In this document: positions 26,915-36,788 of the stretch, one piece after another
Layout of the letters: each line of letters begins with the position of its first letter
How positions within the stretch are numbered: position 1 is the stretch's first letter
Assembly: GCF_025147765.1 (NCBI RefSeq)
Contig: NZ_CP102265.1
Span: 2,109,001 to 2,173,000 of the forward strand
DNA: 64,000 nucleotides
Direction of reading: 5' to 3'
Source: Blautia obeum ATCC 29174
GTDB taxonomy: Bacteria; Bacillota; Clostridia; Lachnospirales; Lachnospiraceae
Position numbers and translations under genes: made by a program
Notes under the pieces: generated by a model
Told to the model about the DNA's origin: nothing
Databases searched by the model: none
What the model saw: only the letters and a program-made list of their open reading frames with translations

Positions 26915-28133
26915 ATACTTTCTCCAATCCTGCCACACATTCCAGAAAAGCTTCCTGATTCAGGCTGTCTCTGAGCCCAAAGATCATTTTATTGACAACT
27001 TTTCCCGCTGCGGTATCCACTGCCTCGAGAAGCTGCACTCTGTCTTCTTCCTGCATAGGTGTCTTTTTGAGTATCTTTTCAATACGGAGATTCAGATCCT
27101 GAACAGCCTCTGCCTTAATCTCCTGAATTCTCGGAATTACATCTCTTCCATCCAGCCACTGAAAAAATTCAGCCATCTGTTCTTCTACGATTGCAGCTGC
27201 CCTGACCAGACTCTCATTGGCTTCCGGTGACAGTTTTTCTGTATGGAAGCTGTCCATATCATAAAGCGTAATATTTTCTTTTCTGCCCAGAGATGGTTCA
27301 ATGTCTCTCGGAACCGCAAGATCCAAAAGCAAAAGTGGCTTCCGGATCGTAATGTCCCGGAACAATTCTTCCCGCAAAGTAAAATTCGGGCTGGCGGTCG
27401 CACTGACTACAATATCGCAGTTTGGCAAAAAGTTCATGCGTTCTCCATAATGAATGCGGCTGCATCCTATCGGAATACTCACCATACCACTGCGGTACTG
27501 ACGGACAGTTACCGTTACATTTGCCCCTGCATCCCGCAAAGTCTGTGCTGCAACTTTTCCCATTTCACCATTTCCGATCACCATGCAGATTTTTCCATGC
27601 ATATCATATCCCTGCTCTTTCAGGTGACTGACCGCCTGATGGATAACCGATGGATTTCCATGTGCAAGTGGTGCTTCTGTCTTGATTTTCTTTCCGGCTG
27701 TAACAGCCATGCGAAAAAGGACTTCCAGTATACTATCTGTCGTAAAATGTTCCCTTGCAAGGTTCAGTGCATCTTTAATCTGCGTCAGGATCTGATCTTC
27801 ACCCAGAATCTGAGATTTCAGTCCTCCTGCCAGATAAAAAAGATGTTCTGCAGCCTCACGGTCTGTTCTTGAAACAAAATAAGATTCATAAGAATCATCC
27901 TGTATATTTTTAAGCTGGCAAAGGCACTGGTAAAGAGAAAGTTCCTGGTCGTCTTCGTGGCTTGCCCAAATTTCAAGACGATTGCAGGTTGAAAGTATGA
28001 TACAGCCATGGATTCCTGCTGTCTCTTTGAGTTTTTCCATTGCTTCACCGGCATTTTTCTTTGTAAACGCAAACAAAGCCCGGATATCTACGGGCGCTCT
28101 GTCATGATCGATGCCTATCATGGATATTGTCAT
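26904..28133 (-). CDS. hemA: Glutamyl-tRNA reductase
   Basis: 409 residues. Catalytic cysteine in ILSTCNRLEIWA, NADPH-binding VIGNGEMGKVAAQTL, and LLLDLAVPRDIEPSL are present, with a C-terminal helical dimerisation domain. It reduces Glu-tRNA to glutamate-1-semialdehyde and is the first gene of the operon. The start ATG (28131-28133) follows AAAGGAG by 11 bases. Upstream frame residues fall within the leader hairpin and are not coding. Confidence 0.94.
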   Translation of the reverse strand: MTISMIGIDHDRAPVDIRALFAFTKKNAGEAMEKLKETAGIHGCIILSTCNRLEIWASHEDDQELSLYQCLCQLKNIQDDSYESYFVSRTDREAAEHLFYLAGGLKSQILGEDQILTQIKDALNLAREHFTTDSILEVLFRMAVTAGKKIKTEAPLAHGNPSVIHQAVSHLKEQGYDMHGKICMVIGNGEMGKVAAQTLRDAGANVTVTVRQYRSGMVSIPIGCSRIHYGERMNFLPNCDIVVSATASPNFTLREELFRDITIRKPLLLLDLAVPRDIEPSLGRKENITLYDMDSFHTEKLSPEANESLVRAAAIVEEQMAEFFQWLDGRDVIPRIQEIKAEAVQDLNLRIEKILKKTPMQEEDRVQLLEAVDTAAGKVVNKMIFGLRDSLNQEAFLECVAGLEKVYEE

Positions 28134-28171
28134 GATATGTAATTCTCCTTTGTTGATGTATAATACCCTTT

Positions 28172-28211
28172 CCTGAACGAAATCCACCCCTGTCTGAGGT
28201 GGATTTTCAGG
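28172..28211 (-). promoter_or_regulatory. Long hairpin in the hemA leader RNA
   Basis: On the minus strand CCTGAA and AATCCACC pair with GGTGGATT and TTCAGG across a short loop, with a small bulge. It lies between the promoter and the ribosome site, without a T-run, so it may control RNA stability or translation. Confidence 0.5.
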
Positions 28212-28227
28212 AAAACATACCGTTTTT

Positions 28228-28256
28228 ATGATAGACTTTTCATGCTGGATTGTCAA
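28228..28256 (-). promoter_or_regulatory. Promoter of the hem operon
   Basis: TTGACA (28251-28256), 17 bases, TATCAT (28228-28233). The -35 lies 16 bases beyond the DUF1667 stop. Confidence 0.8.
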
Positions 28257-28271
28257 TGGAATTGAATGGAT

Positions 28272-28631
28272 TTACTCGACATTTTTAGTTGCGATGATGG
28301 CGACACCTGTATGCGCAATATCTTTAAGAATCACATCTCCGATATGCACAGGTGCAGAAACAGTAATATTTTTAAGTGCATGAATACAGTCAAAAATTTT
28401 ATCTTTTGGAATATCGCTCTGTGTTTTGACAGATACCATATTTTCAACACCACCAGATACGTGAACGGTTGTTGTTACAATACGAGTCGGATCTGTTACC
28501 TCCTTCTTTCCATATATTGCACCTCTTTTACAGGTATTTCCTTCTACACTTAATACGGTTCCATTTTCTATTTTCACTGTAAGCGGGCAGCCCATTGGAC
28601 AGCCAATGCATGTCAGATTTCTCGTCTCCAT
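28272..28631 (-). CDS. DUF1667 protein of the glycerol operon
   Basis: 119 residues. The N-terminus has NLTCIGCPMGCPL, with a second TCKRG, so three to four cysteines could bind a metal or Fe-S cluster. The rest (VTDPTRIVTTTVHVSGG; LPVKT-like SVKTQSDIPKDKIFDCI) is the conserved DUF1667 body. It always follows GlpA- and GlpB-like oxidoreductases in Firmicutes, here 3 bases after the second, so it is probably an electron-transfer subunit replacing GlpC. Its chemistry is not proven. Confidence 0.85.
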   Translation of the reverse strand: METRNLTCIGCPMGCPLTVKIENGTVLSVEGNTCKRGAIYGKKEVTDPTRIVTTTVHVSGGVENMVSVKTQSDIPKDKIFDCIHALKNITVSAPVHIGDVILKDIAHTGVAIIATKNVE

Positions 28632-28634
28632 ACT

Positions 28635-29912
28635 CTATTCCTCCTCAATTTTAAGTGTGATTTTATCTGCATATGGATATCCCAGCAGCTGTTCTTTTGT
28701 CAGTTTGATCTGTTCCATCTCACCAGGTGCCACTACCGGACGTTTTCTGTGGATAATTCTCTCTTTACCTAAATAACAGCTAATATAACAGTTTTTATAT
28801 ACTCCGCCGACGCGGAAACGAACTGTCAGCTCTTTTGCCATATGTTCTATGCGAATCACGGAAGGAACCGTATATCTTACTCCTGCTTCTGGCACCAAAA
28901 GTATTTCTCGTGCATCTTTATAGGATTCACCTGCATTCTCTTTTCTCCGAACATACATGGATGCATTCCGTCCGGCAGCTGCAGCCTCTTCCGATACAAA
29001 ATCCACCAGATCATGAACATGAAGCACATTTCCACATGCAAAAACACCTTCCATGTTTGTTTCCAGGCTTTCATTTACCCTTGGGCCTGAAGTGACCGGA
29101 TTCAGTTCAACTCCCATTCCACGTGAAATTTCATTTTCCGGAATCAAACCAACCGAAAGAAGCAGCGTATCACATTCATATTCTTCCTCTGTTCCAGGAA
29201 TTGGCTTACCTGACTTGTCTACTTCTGCAAGAGTAATACCCTCCACTCTTTCTTTTCCTTTTATATCGATTACAGTATGGCTAAGTTTCAGCGGAATTCC
29301 AAAATCATCCAGACACTGTACAATATTTCGCTTCAATCCGCCGGAATATGGCATCAGTTCTGCAACAACTTGTACTTCTGCACCTTCCAGAGTCATTCTT
29401 CTTGCCATGATCAGACCAATATCACCTGATCCAAGAATCACAACTTTGCGTCCTGGAAGATATCCCTCAATGTTAACAAGACGCTGTGCAGTTCCTGCCG
29501 AAAAAATGCCTGCCGGACGGTATCCCGGAATATTAAGTGCTCCCCGGGAACGTTCTCTGCATCCCATTGCAAGAATCACTGCTTTTGCCTGGATCTGAAA
29601 CATTCCATCTTCACGGTTTATCGCTGTTATAACCTTGTCAGCACTGATATCCATGACCATAGTGTGTAATTTATACTTTATTCCCAATTCAATAACCTGT
29701 GTGATAAAACGTCCAGCATATTCCGGTCCTGTCAGTTCTTCCTGAAATGTATGAAGACCAAATCCATTGTGAATACACTGATTCAGAATTCCTCCGAGTT
29801 CCTTGTCTCTTTCAAGAATCAAAATACTTTCTGTTCCATTCTTTCGTGCTGCAACAGCTGCCGACAATCCTGCCGGGCCACCACCAATGATTACAATATC
29901 ATATGTTTTCAT
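28635..29912 (-). CDS. FAD-dependent oxidoreductase, GlpB-like partner
   Basis: 425 residues with an N-terminal FAD motif IIGGGPAGLSAAVAARKNG and a second dinucleotide motif VVILGSGDIGLIMARRMTL (about 160-178). The C-terminus has SEEAAAAGRNASMYV, as in NAD(P)H-linked disulfide reductases. It lacks a CxxC redox pair near the FAD site. Placed 4 bases overlapping the GlpA-like gene and before DUF1667, it is the second subunit of an anaerobic glycerol-3-phosphate dehydrogenase complex. The electron acceptor is not known. Confidence 0.82.
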   Translation of the reverse strand: MKTYDIVIIGGGPAGLSAAVAARKNGTESILILERDKELGGILNQCIHNGFGLHTFQEELTGPEYAGRFITQVIELGIKYKLHTMVMDISADKVITAINREDGMFQIQAKAVILAMGCRERSRGALNIPGYRPAGIFSAGTAQRLVNIEGYLPGRKVVILGSGDIGLIMARRMTLEGAEVQVVAELMPYSGGLKRNIVQCLDDFGIPLKLSHTVIDIKGKERVEGITLAEVDKSGKPIPGTEEEYECDTLLLSVGLIPENEISRGMGVELNPVTSGPRVNESLETNMEGVFACGNVLHVHDLVDFVSEEAAAAGRNASMYVRRKENAGESYKDAREILLVPEAGVRYTVPSVIRIEHMAKELTVRFRVGGVYKNCYISCYLGKERIIHRKRPVVAPGEMEQIKLTKEQLLGYPYADKITLKIEEE

Positions 29913-31369
29913 TTGTTTCCCTCCTGAAATGAATCTTTATTTACGCCTTCAATGATTCTGGAATCTCCGCCACATTTTGTAATTTTTCCAATTGGAGTTT
30001 CAAGTTCTCTCGCAAGAATCCCCATTGTTCTCGGTGAACAGAAGCCTGCCTGACATCGTCCCATGCCTGCTCTGGTACGTCGTTTGACACCATCAAGGGA
30101 TCTGGCTCCAACAGGTCTTTTGATCGCATCAATAATTTCCCCTTCGCTTACCATTTCACATCGGCAAATAATATTTCCATAAGCCGGATTGCGACGAATA
30201 TATTCGTTTCTCTCTTCAAGCGACATTGCATTCAGGTCAGCAATACCTTTTCTTGTTGATACAAAGTTTACTTTTTCTTTCAGGTCATATTTTTTCTTAA
30301 GAATATCTGCAACCATTTCTCCGATTGCCGGTGCACTGGATAATCCCGGGGATTCAATTCCGGCACAGTCTATAAAATCTTTTTCCGTTTCTCCAATAAT
30401 AAAATCATCTCCGTCTTCATGGGCTCGAAGACCTGCAAAAGATGTGATCACCTGTCTTGTCGGAATATTTCTGACGCTGTTGGAGGATTTGATAAGTACC
30501 TGATCCAGCCCATCTCTTGTTGTATTTGTTCCTTCTTTATTTTCAATATCCTGTGCAGTTGGACCAATCAGCAGATTTCCATGAACAGTAGGCGTAACCA
30601 GAACACCTTTGCCAAATTTTCCCGGGAGTGCAAAAACTGTATGACTCACATGGCTGCCCGCACTTTTGTCAAGGAGACAGTATTCACCTTTACGTGGTAT
30701 AATATGAATTTTCTTTTCGCTGACCATATTATGAAAACGATCAGCATAGACTCCAGCTGCATTAATAATACATTTTGTTTCATAAGTACCACTAGTTGTT
30801 TCAATTTTCCAGTTCTCTGTACCAGAAGAAATCCGTGAAATGTTTAATACTTCTGTATCAAAACGAAACTCCACTCCATTGACACAGGCATTTTCCGCAA
30901 AAGCAATCGTCATATTAAACGGACACACAATTCCACCGGTTGGCGCGTACAGAGCTGCGTACACATTTTCAGACACATTTGGTTCCATCTCCAGCACTTC
31001 ATCATGATTCAAAATCCGAAGCTTCTTTACCCCATTTGTAATTCCTTTTTCATAAAGCTTCTGTAGATTTGGATAGTCTTTTTCGTCCAGACATAGCACA
31101 AGTGAACCATTCCGTTTAAATGGAAAATCCAGTTTTTCAGCCAGTTCTCCAATCAGCAGATTTCCTCTTACATTTAATTTTGCTTTCAAAGTTCCCGGTT
31201 CTGCATCGTAACCGGCATGGATGATCGCACTGTTTGCTTTGGAAGTTCCACAACATACATCTTCCTCTCTTTCCAGTACACAGGTTTTTATCTGATAACG
31301 GGACAGTTCTCTTGCAACTGCCGTACCGGTAACTCCAGCACCAATAATGATCACATCATATTTTTCCAT
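29909..31369 (-). CDS. Glycerol-3-phosphate dehydrogenase, GlpA-like, with [2Fe-2S] BFD domain
   Basis: 486 residues. FAD site DVIIIGAGVTGTAVARELS and DAO-fold motifs CCGTSKANSAIIHAGYDAEPG are present. The C-terminal 90 residues form a BFD-type [2Fe-2S] domain with CxC in IICRCEMVSE and CxxxxC in GRCQAGFC. It should oxidise glycerol-3-phosphate to dihydroxyacetone phosphate. AGGAGGA lies 9 bases before the chosen ATG (31367-31369). It is preceded by a leader terminator that probably responds to GlpP. Other DAO-family substrates such as L-2-hydroxyglutarate are less likely given glpK and glpP. Confidence 0.85.
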   Translation of the reverse strand: MEKYDVIIIGAGVTGTAVARELSRYQIKTCVLEREEDVCCGTSKANSAIIHAGYDAEPGTLKAKLNVRGNLLIGELAEKLDFPFKRNGSLVLCLDEKDYPNLQKLYEKGITNGVKKLRILNHDEVLEMEPNVSENVYAALYAPTGGIVCPFNMTIAFAENACVNGVEFRFDTEVLNISRISSGTENWKIETTSGTYETKCIINAAGVYADRFHNMVSEKKIHIIPRKGEYCLLDKSAGSHVSHTVFALPGKFGKGVLVTPTVHGNLLIGPTAQDIENKEGTNTTRDGLDQVLIKSSNSVRNIPTRQVITSFAGLRAHEDGDDFIIGETEKDFIDCAGIESPGLSSAPAIGEMVADILKKKYDLKEKVNFVSTRKGIADLNAMSLEERNEYIRRNPAYGNIICRCEMVSEGEIIDAIKRPVGARSLDGVKRRTRAGMGRCQAGFCSPRTMGILARELETPIGKITKCGGDSRIIEGVNKDSFQEGNK

Positions 31370-31404
31370 TTTTATTTTCCTCCTCATTGTTGAATTCTAT
31401 ATAA

Positions 31405-31453
31405 GAAAAAGCCCGACAAATAAACCCATGTATCATGGATCTAATGTCAGGCT
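31405..31453 (-). terminator. Leader terminator/antiterminator between glpK and glpA
   Basis: On the minus strand GCCTGACA (31445-31452) pairs with TGTCGGGC (31411-31418), followed by TTTTTC. The wide loop contains a nested hairpin CCATGATACATGG. This resembles GlpP-controlled attenuators. Confidence 0.65.
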
Positions 31454-31491
31454 CTCTTCTCTCATGCCATCATATATTTTTATTTTTGTAA

Positions 31492-33009
<1,518 letters not shown>

Positions 33010-33026
33010 TTAAAAGTGTACTGGAA

Positions 33027-33596
33027 TTACAAATTCCACACTTTATGATTGGTTGAAGAGACGGCTGTCGCTCCGGCAGTGAGGGCTCCCATCACGGATT
33101 CTTTGTCAGTGATCAGACCTCCGGCGATCACAGGCACTTTGATTTCAGCACACAGTCTATGTATAACTTTTGGCATTGCACCTGGAAGAACTTCAATGAA
33201 ATCAGGATGTACACTGTGCTGCTGTGAAAGAATATTCTCGTATGCCATCGAATCCAAAAGGAAATAACGAAGTACCGTATACATAGAAAGTTCTCTGGCC
33301 TTTCGGACCAATGCCGGCTTTGTCGTAATGATTCCATCAGCTTCTGTATTATTCTTTAGAAATTCAACAGCAATTTCTCTCGTACTTAATCCTCCGATCA
33401 GGTCAACATGGATCATCGCAATCTTACCCGCTTCTTTAACCTTTTGTACAATGTCGGCAATAGAACAGATATCTCCAAATAAAATAAACACCACATGTAT
33501 ATCTGAAAGGCTGCAACACTTCTCCAGATCTTCCATATTTTTCACTGCTGCTATGATTGGGTTTTCTTCTACTGCCTCCCAGAATATACGTTCCAT
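33027..33596 (-). CDS. glpP: Glycerol uptake operon antiterminator GlpP
   Basis: 189 residues: NPIIAAVKNMEDLEKC, HVDLIGGLSTREIAVEFL, DGIITTKPALVRKAREL, VLRYFLLDS and PVIAGGLITDKESVMGALTAGATAVSST, as in GlpP. The protein binds leader mRNA when glycerol-3-phosphate is present and stops termination. The start ATG has AAGGA 7 bases upstream. The region before it holds its own leader terminator, which suggests autoregulation. Confidence 0.9.
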   Translation of the reverse strand: MERIFWEAVEENPIIAAVKNMEDLEKCCSLSDIHVVFILFGDICSIADIVQKVKEAGKIAMIHVDLIGGLSTREIAVEFLKNNTEADGIITTKPALVRKARELSMYTVLRYFLLDSMAYENILSQQHSVHPDFIEVLPGAMPKVIHRLCAEIKVPVIAGGLITDKESVMGALTAGATAVSSTNHKVWNL

Positions 33597-33623
33597 CTTA
33601 AGTTCCTTCCCCACTGTTCTTTG

Positions 33624-33690
33624 CAAAAAAAATGAGCACAAGTAAAACAGCGATCCACTGTTTCCAATATGCTCTCCTGTCTCGGCATGA
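33624..33690 (-). promoter_or_regulatory. glpP leader terminator with nested hairpin
   Basis: GAGCATA pairs with TGTGCTC (33668-33674 with 33634-33640, one G-U), followed by ATTTTTTTT. A nested stem AAACAG/CTGTTT lies at 33645-33663, and GAGACAGGAGAGC precedes it. It has the same two-tier design as the glpK-glpA attenuator. Confidence 0.6.
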
Positions 33691-33710
33691 ATTATTTTTT
33701 ATCTGAAATA

Positions 33711-33739
33711 AATATACCACAGATAATCAAAAAACACAA
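33711..33739 (-). promoter_or_regulatory. Promoter of the glp operon
   Basis: TTGTGT (33734-33739), 17 bases, TGG-TATATT (33711-33716) on the minus strand, with an extended -10. The -35 lies inside the hairpin at 33728-33772. Confidence 0.5.
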
Positions 33740-33772
33740 TAAAAAAGAGGTTAAATCTTTTTTATTGTGTTT
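33728..33772. terminator. Strong terminator-like hairpin between cysN and glpP
   Basis: A perfect 17-bp stem, 33732-33748 with 33756-33772, 7-base loop and T-rich flanks on both strands. It lies upstream of glpP and beyond the 3' end of cysN only by reading in the other direction, so on the minus strand it would end transcripts entering glpP from cys genes upstream. Note that cysN ends at 33853 and transcription continues toward lower coordinates into it. Confidence 0.8.
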
Positions 33773-33852
33773 TTACAAAATTATCATTCTGTTTATTATA
33801 CCGTTATGTATTATTATAATTTTTAATACACAAACCTATTAAGGAAGTACCC

Positions 33853-35544
33853 TTAAATTACCCAAAAGTTGTCCGTACAAACAACCTTCCTGTATGTTTC
33901 AAATCTAAACCATTTATTGTGTACCTCAGAGCGTTTCTCTACCGTAACCTCTTTTGCTTCCGCAAGGAATTTTTCAAGATCCGCTCTGCTCTTCACAAGC
34001 AATGCCATTCCTCTCTCATCTACAACAGGAAGTCCCGCATAACGATAGTCTTCAATCTTCTGAATATCTTCCACCTTGCCATCGCGGATCAAAACTGCTG
34101 CGCCATCCTCTACAGAAAGAATATCAAAATATTCTGGATATTTGAAGCTGTCCCCAACAGCCGGCACTTCGTCACCGACATGATAAGTCTTCTTATCAGA
34201 ACCAGCTTTGGACATCATCACATTTTCAAGATTAAAATAAAATTCTTCAAATACATAACCACCGACTTTGATGTCATCTTTCTGGAAATATGGTTTCTCT
34301 CCGTCATTTTCTACTGTTTCAAGCACACCACAGGCAGATGTCATATGGCTTACGCGGTCGATCAAAATCATCTCGCCAAGTGTCTTGTGTTTCTTAAACT
34401 CGTCAAGAACGATCTTCTCAGCCAGTTCGATCTCACACAGAGCAATCTCATTTTTCTCAATATGATCTGCTGAGATATGTTCACCTGTATTGACATCGAT
34501 TTTATATTTAATGCTACGGATGAATCCAGGAATTCTCTTGGTTCCCAGTTTGACCAGATACTCTTTTCCAAGTGTCAGCTTACTGTCATCCATCCAGAGA
34601 AGTGTTGCAGTAAAGCTTTTTGCTACGGAGAGCCGGGCCTGGTCAGTGAGTACGCAGCCTCGGCTGACATCTACTTCTTTATCAAGCTGGATCGTTACTG
34701 CCTGTCCTGTCACTGCTTCCTCTACGGAAGTACTTCCGTTCAGAAGAGATTTTACCGTTGCAGCCTCATTGCTTGGAAGTGTGGTGATAGTCTGTCCGAC
34801 TTTGATCTTACCACTTTCAATCTGTCCCTGAAAACCACGGAATTCGTGGTTAGGACGGCAGACTCTCTGAACCGGCATGTAGAATCCTGCTTCGCTCTCT
34901 GTCTCTGTCACATCGACTGTTTCCAGATGATTCAAAAGTGTTTTGCCTGTATACCAAGGCATGTTCTCAGATTTTACAGTTACATTGTCTCCTTCTGTCG
35001 CACTGACCGGAATGATCACAACATCCTGAAGTCCAAGATTTTCTGAAAGTTCATTGATGTCTTTTACAATCTTATTGAATCTTTCTTCGCTATAATCTAC
35101 GAGGTCCATCTTATTGACAGCAAATACAAAATGATGGATTCCCATCAGGGCACAGATACGGCTGTGGCGTCTTGTCTGTACCAGAACACCCTGTTTTGCA
35201 TCGACAAGGATGATTGCAAGCTGTGCAAAAGAAGCACCAACTGCCATGTTTCTTGTATATTCTTCATGTCCCGGTGTATCTGCAACGATGAAGCTTCTCT
35301 TATCTGTTGTAAAATAACGATAGGCAACATCAATGGTGATACCCTGTTCTCTCTCTGCCATCAGACCATCCAGAAGAAGTGAATAGTCGATTGCACCGCC
35401 TCTGGATCCTACCTTACTGTCAAGGATCAGGGCTTTTTCCTGGTCTGCATAAAGCAGCTTAGAATCGTAAAGTATATGTCCGATCAGTGTAGATTTTCCA
35501 TCATCCACACTTCCGCAGGTAATAAATTTCAGTAAACCGCTCAT
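33853..35544 (-). CDS. cysN: Sulfate adenylyltransferase large subunit (GTPase)
   Basis: 563 residues, with an EF-Tu-like GTPase domain: P-loop GSVDDGKST, DTPGHEEYTRNMAVGAS and NKMDLVD. It drives ATP sulfurylase CysD to make APS. No CysC kinase domain is fused, so APS rather than PAPS is the product. The ATG at 35542-35544 follows GAGGGG and is 1 base from cysD. The C-terminal about 130 residues (after 430) extend beyond the usual CysN core and look like an added alpha/beta domain (VEDIQKIEDYRYAGLPVVDE). Confidence 0.92.
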   Translation of the reverse strand: MSGLLKFITCGSVDDGKSTLIGHILYDSKLLYADQEKALILDSKVGSRGGAIDYSLLLDGLMAEREQGITIDVAYRYFTTDKRSFIVADTPGHEEYTRNMAVGASFAQLAIILVDAKQGVLVQTRRHSRICALMGIHHFVFAVNKMDLVDYSEERFNKIVKDINELSENLGLQDVVIIPVSATEGDNVTVKSENMPWYTGKTLLNHLETVDVTETESEAGFYMPVQRVCRPNHEFRGFQGQIESGKIKVGQTITTLPSNEAATVKSLLNGSTSVEEAVTGQAVTIQLDKEVDVSRGCVLTDQARLSVAKSFTATLLWMDDSKLTLGKEYLVKLGTKRIPGFIRSIKYKIDVNTGEHISADHIEKNEIALCEIELAEKIVLDEFKKHKTLGEMILIDRVSHMTSACGVLETVENDGEKPYFQKDDIKVGGYVFEEFYFNLENVMMSKAGSDKKTYHVGDEVPAVGDSFKYPEYFDILSVEDGAAVLIRDGKVEDIQKIEDYRYAGLPVVDERGMALLVKSRADLEKFLAEAKEVTVEKRSEVHNKWFRFETYRKVVCTDNFWVI

Positions 35545-35545
35545 T

Positions 35546-36448
35546 CTAAAAGTACCCCTCTCTCTTTCTCTTTTCCATGCTGGCTGCACCGCCGTCAGAA
35601 TCAATGATTCGACTGGTTCTTTCAGATTCTACAGAACTTAATGTCTCGTCGATGATCGCATCAAGAGTATCTGCATCAGAAAGGATACCACCGGTCAGTG
35701 GATAACAGCCCAGAGTACGGAAACGGACTTTTTTCATTTCCGGTTTCTCGCCAGGTTTGAGACGCATACGGTCATCATCCACCATAATGATGTTTCCGTC
35801 ACGATATACTACCGGACGCTCTTTTGCAAAGTAAAGAGGCACGATCGGAATATTTTCTCTTTTTATGTACTGCCAGATATCTTTCTCTGTCCAGTTGGAG
35901 ATTGGGAAAACACGGATACTCTCGCCTTTGTTGATCTCTGTATTGTAAAGTTTCCACATCTCCGGTCTCTGGTTCTTCGGATCCCAGGCGTGGTTTTCAT
36001 TACGAAAAGAAAAGATCCTCTCTTTGGCACGGCTCTTTTCCTCATCACGACGGCCGCCTCCGAATGCTGCGGTAAATCCGTATTTGTTGAGGGCCTGCTT
36101 CAAAGCCTGTGTTTTCATGATATCAGTATAAGCGGATCCGTTGTCAAATGGGTTGATTCCCTGCTTCACACCGTCCTCATTGATATATTCCAGCATTTCG
36201 ATTCCAAGATCTTTTGCTGTCTTGTCACGAAACTCGATCATTTCCTTGAATTTCCAGGTTGTATTTACATGTAAAAACGGGAAAGGTGGTTTTTCCGGAT
36301 AAAAGGCTTTCAGTGCGAGATGAAGCATCACTGAGCTGTCTTTTCCAATGGAATAAAGCATAACAGGTTTTTCGCATTCTGCTGCCACTTCCCGGATAAT
36401 ATATATTGCTTCTGCTTCCAGTTCATCTAAATGTGATAATCCGCTCAT
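35546..36448 (-). CDS. cysD: Sulfate adenylyltransferase small subunit
   Basis: 300 residues with the PP-loop [40 protein letters not shown] and [15 protein letters not shown]. It activates sulfate with ATP to adenosine phosphosulfate, with CysN. It is between aprB and cysN. Confidence 0.96.
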   Translation of the reverse strand: MSGLSHLDELEAEAIYIIREVAAECEKPVMLYSIGKDSSVMLHLALKAFYPEKPPFPFLHVNTTWKFKEMIEFRDKTAKDLGIEMLEYINEDGVKQGINPFDNGSAYTDIMKTQALKQALNKYGFTAAFGGGRRDEEKSRAKERIFSFRNENHAWDPKNQRPEMWKLYNTEINKGESIRVFPISNWTEKDIWQYIKRENIPIVPLYFAKERPVVYRDGNIIMVDDDRMRLKPGEKPEMKKVRFRTLGCYPLTGGILSDADTLDAIIDETLSSVESERTSRIIDSDGGAASMEKRKREGYF

Positions 36449-36476
36449 AGTTCTACTCCTGTGCTAATATTTTGTA

Positions 36477-36788
36477 CTAATATTTATTGGAATTTCGCCG
36501 GTCAACGCTGATGACCAGTTCACTGCCGTCAGATCTGGTGATGTTCCAGTTGAGGAGATCACCTTTCTGGGTAACATTCATGGTTCCACCCATACCACCG
36601 ATATCTGCGCCAAGATAAAATTCAATGGCTCCTGCCTTACATTCTTTTACGCAGGAAACGCAGCCCCAGCAGTTTTTCGGGTATTTCATGACTGCTTTTC
36701 TGCCTATGATCTGAATCAGGGTACCAGGACATACTTCCTGGCATTTACCGCAGCCGACACATCGCTCTTCACGAATTCGTATGCTCAT
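36477..36788 (-). CDS. aprB: Adenylylsulfate reductase beta-like ferredoxin subunit
   Basis: 103 residues with two [4Fe-4S] motifs: C10-C13-C16-C20 and C40-C43-C46-C50. The C-terminal TMNVTQKGDLLNWNITRSDG, SELVISVDRR matches the AprB tail, but the protein is shorter than dissimilatory AprB (about 150). It passes electrons to AprA. It overlaps aprA by 20 bases. Confidence 0.85.
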   Translation of the reverse strand: MSIRIREERCVGCGKCQEVCPGTLIQIIGRKAVMKYPKNCWGCVSCVKECKAGAIEFYLGADIGGMGGTMNVTQKGDLLNWNITRSDGSELVISVDRRNSNKY

